Both the position numbers and the translations under genes were made by a program. 38,164 nucleotides of DNA from Oceanospirillaceae bacterium. GTDB taxonomy: Bacteria; Pseudomonadota; Gammaproteobacteria; Pseudomonadales; Balneatricaceae. The notes under the pieces were generated by a model. It saw only the letters and a program-made list of their open reading frames with translations, was not told the DNA's origin and did not search any database. Position 1 is the first letter of the stretch, and every line of letters begins with the position of its first letter. This document shows positions 31,844-38,164 of the stretch, piece after piece. The stretch is from contig JABXIM010000118.1 in NCBI GenBank assembly GCA_013373085.1, positions 1-38,164 on the forward strand, written 5' to 3'.

Positions 31844-32338
31844 TTAGTTGGACGCGGCGGCGGCAGCGATATAGCGGCGCAGGATCTGGTGGGCGATATC
31901 GCGCTGCATCTCGCGCCGCAGCAGGGCTTCCTGCTCATTCTCCGCGGTAATGGCGTCGCTGTTGTAGCTGTAGACGCGCTCGGTTCGGGCGACGCTCGGT
32001 GGTACCAGCAGCTCCTCGCCGCGGGTAACCTGGAAGTGTACCTCGGTACGCAGCTCGTACTCGTCGACCTTGATCCTCTCATCGAGACTCGCCGTACGAC
32101 GTCCCTGCTTCTCTCTGAGGATCTCCAGCTTCTGCGGTGCCGCGGCCGCCAGGTCGATGCCATTTGCACGCAGCGTCCGGGTCAGTTCGGTTCGCAATGC
32201 GCTGCGCCCTGCGGGCATCACCAGCTCCAGCTCGCGCATCGACTCGGGTACGTCCGCTTCACCCCGCAGCTGGAAGCCGCAGCCTGCGACCCCCAGGGTC
32301 ACGAGCAGCAGCAACAGGTATCTCAGTTTCACTCGCAT
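31844..32338 (-). CDS. lptE: LPS-assembly lipoprotein LptE
   Basis: Outer-membrane lipoprotein that plugs LptD and helps place lipopolysaccharide in the outer leaflet. 164 residues. Signal peptide with lipobox VAGC (Cys20), directly followed by GFQLRG, the family hallmark. C-terminal helix EALLRREMQRDIAHQILRRY is typical. Its presence shows a gram-negative envelope. Middle gene of leuS-lptE-holA, 77 bp after leuS. Confidence 0.95.
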   Translation of the reverse strand: MRVKLRYLLLLLVTLGVAGCGFQLRGEADVPESMRELELVMPAGRSALRTELTRTLRANGIDLAAAAPQKLEILREKQGRRTASLDERIKVDEYELRTEVHFQVTRGEELLVPPSVARTERVYSYNSDAITAENEQEALLRREMQRDIAHQILRRYIAAAAASN

Positions 32339-32415
32339 CGAATCGGTCCGTCCGTGTTTTCAGCGTCGCCCGCCGGCGGCCGGCAAGTGCCGGGCCGCTG
32401 GCGGGGAGGGCGGTA

Positions 32416-35109
<2,694 letters not shown>

Positions 35110-35120
35110 TCAATGGAAAG

Positions 35121-35147
35121 TTCACAATATGCGGCATAGCATACAAT
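35121..35147 (+). promoter_or_regulatory. Possible promoter of the ybeL-type gene
   Basis: TTCACA (35121-35126) and TACAAT (35142-35147) with a 15-bp spacer, 34 bp before the start codon. The short spacer weakens the call. Confidence 0.35.
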
Positions 35148-35180
35148 AGAAGCATCGCCATCAACAGTGGAACGCATTTT

Positions 35181-35726
35181 ATGAGTGAAGCCCCGCGCGA
35201 CCCGCAAGACAAACAGGACAAGGCCACCACCGCCTACGACCGCATCCTCAAACGTCTGCTCGACGACCTCGAGGACGCCGAGATCCGCTCATGGGATTAC
35301 CTGCAGGAACGGATCGAGGAAGCGGCCAAGCTCGAGCTGACTGCGGAGGAGATGACCCGTGACGAGATGGACCTGCTGACCGCCTACCTCAAGCGGGACC
35401 TGAAAAAGCTCGGCTACTACGCCCATGAAACCGGCGAAGGGATCGCCGCCTGGCTGCACTTCGATCTCAACGTGCTGGAAAGCCGGCTGATGAATCTGCT
35501 CAAGGGCCTGGCGGACCGAACCCGCATCGATCAGGAGTCGCTGCGCGAACGGCTCGACCACGGCAGTGACGATTATATCGCCGGCGAAATCGCCACCGCC
35601 GGTACCCTGGCCTGCCTCAACTGCGGCGCCACCCAGGAACTTACCGAGACGTCGCGTATCGGCCCCTGCGCCACCTGCGGCAAGGAATATTTCCGCCGCA
35701 TCTCGCGTCCCTGGCCCGGAGCCTGA
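35181..35726 (+). CDS. ybeL: DUF1451 zinc-ribbon protein (YbeL type)
   Basis: 181 residues. The first 140 are charged and largely helical (LLDDLEDAEIRSWDYLQERIEEA, read in parts), with the conserved DLxxTAYLKRDLKKLGYY and WLHFDL segments. A C-terminal zinc ribbon has Cys145, Cys148, Cys163 and Cys166 (CLNCG and CATCG). E. coli ybeL also neighbours leuS. Function is unknown. It is divergent from leuS and starts what looks like a three-gene set with the amidoligase gene 17 bp downstream. Confidence 0.92.
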   Translation: MSEAPRDPQDKQDKATTAYDRILKRLLDDLEDAEIRSWDYLQERIEEAAKLELTAEEMTRDEMDLLTAYLKRDLKKLGYYAHETGEGIAAWLHFDLNVLESRLMNLLKGLADRTRIDQESLRERLDHGSDDYIAGEIATAGTLACLNCGATQELTETSRIGPCATCGKEYFRRISRPWPGA

Positions 35727-35743
35727 GGCGAGCGTTGCAACGG

Positions 35744-36724
35744 ATGGCCACGATGAGCGATGACATGCTCCGGCGGGAGGATGGCGAAGAACGTCGTGTG
35801 GGGGTCGAGATCGAGCTGGCCGGTATCGAGCTGGACGATATCGCCGCCTGCATACGGGATACCTTTGGCGGGCATGTGCAGCGGGTCTCGCCCTGCGAGC
35901 AGCGTGTAGTGGGGACCGGGCTGGGCGATTTCGCGCTCGAACTCGATCTGTCCTATCTCAAACAGCTGGGCCGTGAGCAGAGCCACGGCCACAGCAGCGA
36001 GCTGGAACAACTCGCCACCGAGGCACTGGCCGCGGTGGCGAAGAACCTGGTTCCGTTCGAGGTGGTGGCGCCGCCGGTGGCGATATCGCAGCTGCCCGTG
36101 CTCGACAGGTTGGTACAGGCGCTGCGCGAAGCCGGTGCGCTGGGGACCCGCAGTGCCGCCCGGTACGCCTTCGGAGTGCATTACAACCCGGAAATGCCGG
36201 CCACCGACACCGCGACACTGCTGCGCTACTTCAAGGCCTACCTGTGTCTGCATGACTGGCTCAGCGCCCGCGAGCGGACCGACCTGGTGCGGCGGCTGAG
36301 CACCTTTATCCAGCCATTCAGCCGCGATTACTGCCGACGGGTTCTGAATCCGGAATACTGGCCCGACCGCGATACCTTCATCGACGACTATCTGGCCTGG
36401 AACCCGAGCCGCAACCGCTCGCTCGATCTGCTGCCGCTGCTGGCCTGGCTCGATCCCGAGCGGGTGCGCACGGCGCTGCCAGAGGAGAAGATCAGCGCCC
36501 GTCCGACGCTGCATTACCGGCTGCCCAACTCCGACGTCGACAATCCCGACTGGTCGTTGCTCGATGCCTGGAGCGACTGGTTGCAGGTCGAGTGGCTGGT
36601 AAGGGATGCCGAACGTCTCGACGACCTCTGTCGCCGCTACCTGCAGCACTTTTCCAAACTGGCGCCGCAGTTGCTGGTGCCCTGGGCCGAACGGGTGGAA
36701 CCTTGGCTGCACAACCCGTCATAG
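35744..36724 (+). CDS. Predicted amidoligase (Amidoligase_2 family)
   Basis: 326 residues, no signal or membrane segment. The N-terminal RRVGVEIELAGI holds the paired glutamates (Glu22, Glu24) of the glutamine-synthetase-like COOH-NH2 ligase fold. ALELDLSY (65-72) and RYAFGVHYNPEMP (140-152) fit further active-site strands, and RVLNPEYWPD and HYRLPNS are conserved-looking. The family is predicted to join a carboxylate and an amine using ATP; in proteobacteria it commonly neighbours a glutamine-amidotransferase-like thiol hydrolase, which is the case here. Substrate unknown. ATG 35744 is preferred over TTG 35735; ATG 35753 is also possible. The stop lies inside the next gene. Confidence 0.82.
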   Translation: MATMSDDMLRREDGEERRVGVEIELAGIELDDIAACIRDTFGGHVQRVSPCEQRVVGTGLGDFALELDLSYLKQLGREQSHGHSSELEQLATEALAAVAKNLVPFEVVAPPVAISQLPVLDRLVQALREAGALGTRSAARYAFGVHYNPEMPATDTATLLRYFKAYLCLHDWLSARERTDLVRRLSTFIQPFSRDYCRRVLNPEYWPDRDTFIDDYLAWNPSRNRSLDLLPLLAWLDPERVRTALPEEKISARPTLHYRLPNSDVDNPDWSLLDAWSDWLQVEWLVRDAERLDDLCRRYLQHFSKLAPQLLVPWAERVEPWLHNPS

Positions 36725-37401
36725 GGATCACCGGACCCAACCGGGCTTTCTCACCCGCCTGGTGGGCGACACGCCGGGCGGTACGTCAGGCGGGCGGGTC
36801 GCCGCTGCGACTGACGTCTATGACCTACCGGCTACACAGTCACGACAAGCTGCAGGGGCTGATCATCGGCGGCGGCGACGATATCGCCCCCGGCCTTTAT
36901 GGCGGCAACGACGATGGCAAGGCACCGATCGACCCGGATCGGGACCGCTTCGAGATCGAGATGATCGAACACGCTTTGCATACCCAACTGCCGTTACTGG
37001 GTATCTGCCGTGGTGCCCAGCTGATCAACGTGGTACTCGGCGGCTCGCTGTACGGCGATATCCGCGGCATGCGCAAGCGTACCTCCAACTTCCGCACGCC
37101 GTTGCCGCGCAAGACGGCGCTGGGGGCCAACGGTTGTCGCCTGGCCCAGATCCTCGGCAGCGAACGTTGGCGCATCAACAGCCTTCACCACCAGGCGATC
37201 GATCGGCTCGGCGATGGTCTGATTATCGCGGCGCGGGACCTCGACGGTTTCGTCCAGGCAGTGGAGTGCAGGCAGGGGCGCGAGATCATCGGCGTGCAGT
37301 GGCATCCGGAGTACCTGCCCTATCTTTCCGCGCAGCGACGGCTGTTCCGGCACCTGATCGAATGCGCGCTGCGGTCGAAACCGGAATCGTTGGACGAATA
37401 A
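36703..37401 (+). CDS. Class I glutamine-amidotransferase-like hydrolase (peptidase C26)
   Basis: 232 residues from a TTG codon. Family start QPVIGITGPN, then GLIIGGGDDIAPGLYG, the nucleophile elbow GICRGAQLINV (Cys102), NSLHHQAI, and the catalytic dyad in GVQWHPEY (His201, Glu203). This is the gamma-glutamyl-gamma-aminobutyrate hydrolase (PuuD-like) group, which cuts gamma-glutamyl amides. No ATG, GTG or CTG gives a sensible N-terminus closer than TTG 36703, which follows GGTGGAA and overlaps the amidoligase end by 22 bases. Coupling with the amidoligase suggests that one makes and the other trims or recycles an amide. Earlier open frame to GTG 36592 is judged non-coding. Confidence 0.85.
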   Translation: MAAQPVIGITGPNRAFSPAWWATRRAVRQAGGSPLRLTSMTYRLHSHDKLQGLIIGGGDDIAPGLYGGNDDGKAPIDPDRDRFEIEMIEHALHTQLPLLGICRGAQLINVVLGGSLYGDIRGMRKRTSNFRTPLPRKTALGANGCRLAQILGSERWRINSLHHQAIDRLGDGLIIAARDLDGFVQAVECRQGREIIGVQWHPEYLPYLSAQRRLFRHLIECALRSKPESLDE

Positions 37402-37414
37402 TGTGGCTTTGTGG

Positions 37415-37447
37415 GTTGGGTGGAGCGCCGCAGGCGCGAGAACCAAC
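37415..37447. repeat. REP-like inverted repeat
   Basis: GTTGG (37415-37419) pairs with CCAAC (37443-37447), enclosing a perfect GCGCC-GCA-GGCGC hairpin. GTTGGGTGGAGC also occurs, in the same orientation, at the end of element A2 (24056-24066), so it belongs to the same class of intergenic sequences. Confidence 0.6.
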
Positions 37448-37549
37448 ACCGATTATGGCTCGAAACCCGAATGCCATCCGACACCAAGGCGCCTATGATG
37501 ATGGGTTTCATGATGCCCGATTGACGGGTAGGCAACGGAAGCCTGACGG

Positions 37550-37981
37550 ATGCTCGAATATTTTCTCTTGTTTGCCGGCGCGTTCGCCGCCGCGACCATA
37601 CTGCCGTTCTATTCGGAGGTCTATCTCGCGGCATTGCTGATGGATCATCCGCAGCAGTGGCCCTGGCTCTGGCTGGTGGCGACCCTCGGCAACACCGGTG
37701 GCGCTGTGGTGAACTGGTGGCTCGGCCGCTTTATGCTGCACTATCAGGACCGGCGCTGGTTTCCCGCCAAGAAGAAGGATATGGAACGGGCGCAGCGCTG
37801 GTTCCAGCACTTCGGCATTTGGAGTCTGCTGCTTGCCTGGCTGCCGATCGGCGGCGATGCACTGACCTTTATCGGTGGCCTGATGAAGGTGCGGCTCGAT
37901 GTCTTTGTCGCACTTGTCGGCATCGGCAAGGGGCTGCGCTACCTGGTCGTCATCCTTTTTGCCGATGCGTTATTGTTTTGA
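37550..37981 (+). CDS. yqaA: YqaA family inner-membrane protein (VTT/DedA-like)
   Basis: 143 residues with about four hydrophobic segments; E. coli YqaA has 142. Family marks: TILPFYSEVYLAAL (the Glu near the first re-entrant loop), TLGNTGGAVVNWWLGR, LLAWLPIGGDALTFIGG and GIGKGLRYLVV. These fit the VTT (SNARE-associated) fold of DedA-type lipid or solute handlers; the exact substrate is unknown. It lies 148 bp after the C26 hydrolase on the same strand, with a REP-like repeat between, so co-transcription is uncertain. Confidence 0.88.
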   Translation: MLEYFLLFAGAFAAATILPFYSEVYLAALLMDHPQQWPWLWLVATLGNTGGAVVNWWLGRFMLHYQDRRWFPAKKKDMERAQRWFQHFGIWSLLLAWLPIGGDALTFIGGLMKVRLDVFVALVGIGKGLRYLVVILFADALLF

Positions 37982-37982
37982 C

Positions 37983-38164
37983 GTAGGGCATCCTTGAGTG
38001 CAACGAAACGTGCCGGTTTTTTTCTGCAGTGCCGTTTGGTGGTGCCGTTCGCTCCGCTCAGGGGCACCCTACGATGTGCCCGCTGGGTAGGGCACCCTTG
38101 AGTGAAACGAAACGTGCCGGCTTTTTTCTGCGGTGCCGTTTGGTGGTGCCGTTCGCTCCGCTCA
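37983..38164. repeat. Direct repeat of 78 bp, period 104 bp, reaching the window end
   Basis: Bases 37983-38060 recur at 38087-38164 with four differences (for example GTAGGGCATCC against GTAGGGCACCC). Both units contain GAAACGTGCCGG and GGTGGTGCCGTTCGCTCCGCTCA. After the first unit, GGGGCACCCTAC (38061-38072) is close to the inverse of its GTAGGGCA start, so each unit looks like a small element with inverted ends. The second unit is cut by the window edge. No gene is seen. Confidence 0.85.

Noticed and set aside
37983-38164. CRISPR-like direct repeats
   Set aside because: The repeated unit is 78 bp with a 26-bp gap; size and content do not fit repeat-spacer structure.

Overview
The window reads as chromosome from a high-GC gammaproteobacterium. 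Two gene orders support this. The nudF-yqiB-cpdA-yqiA-parE-parC series is the gammaproteobacterial arrangement. The proA-nadD-rsfS-rlmH-mrdA-rodA-mltB-rlpA-dacA-(dat)-ybeD-lipB-lipA block, together with the opposite-strand leuS-lptE-holA, matches the cell-wall/lipoate neighbourhood of Pseudomonas and relatives. A monomeric NADP isocitrate dehydrogenase and two c-di-GMP proteins fit a free-living aquatic or soil organism. Genus cannot be fixed from the sequence alone. I see no tRNA, rRNA, CRISPR array, prophage or transposase gene.

Layout. 1-3033: end of a GGDEF-EAL protein, then an EAL-CBS-GGDEF protein; a heptamer tandem array follows at 3067-3122. 3203-10080 (+): nudF, yqiB, cpdA, yqiA, parE, parC (ADP-ribose and cAMP turnover, topoisomerase IV). 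10234-11718 (-): membrane protein with an AhpA/YtjB-like N-terminus and what looks like a nucleotide-cyclase-homology C-terminus. 11942-22924 (+): proA, nadD, rsfS, rlmH, mrdA, rodA, mltB, rlpA, dacA, a D-amino-acid aminotransferase, ybeD and lipB, followed by lipA to 24000. Many of these genes overlap or nearly touch. This block links peptidoglycan elongation and trimming, D-alanine recovery, ribosome maturation and lipoate synthesis. 24752-26983 (+): icd behind a 750-bp leader rich in structure. 27597-29975 (-): a lytic transglycosylase of unusual architecture and a glyoxalase-fold protein. 30745-35010 (-): leuS-lptE-holA. 35181-37981 (+): ybeL-type zinc-ribbon gene, a predicted amidoligase, a class C26 glutamine-amidotransferase-like hydrolase, and a YqaA-type membrane protein.

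The most unusual signal is in the DNA between genes. A dispersed intergenic repeat (called element A here) occurs four times (10082, 24052 inverted, 27113, 30070). Two of those copies are followed by a second repeat (element B, about 230 bp) that carries matches to the DnaA-box consensus TTWTNCACA. The two A+B composites form direct repeats around the transglycosylase/glyoxalase pair, so the pair looks like a cassette, or at least like a segment that could be lost by recombination. Further DnaA-box matches lie at 24490 (icd leader) and 30537. On the protein side, the amidoligase/C26 pair and the cyclase-homology membrane protein are the best candidates for uncharacterised biology.

Limits: all calls come from reading motifs, gene order and base patterns by eye. 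No database search, alignment program or folding calculation was run.
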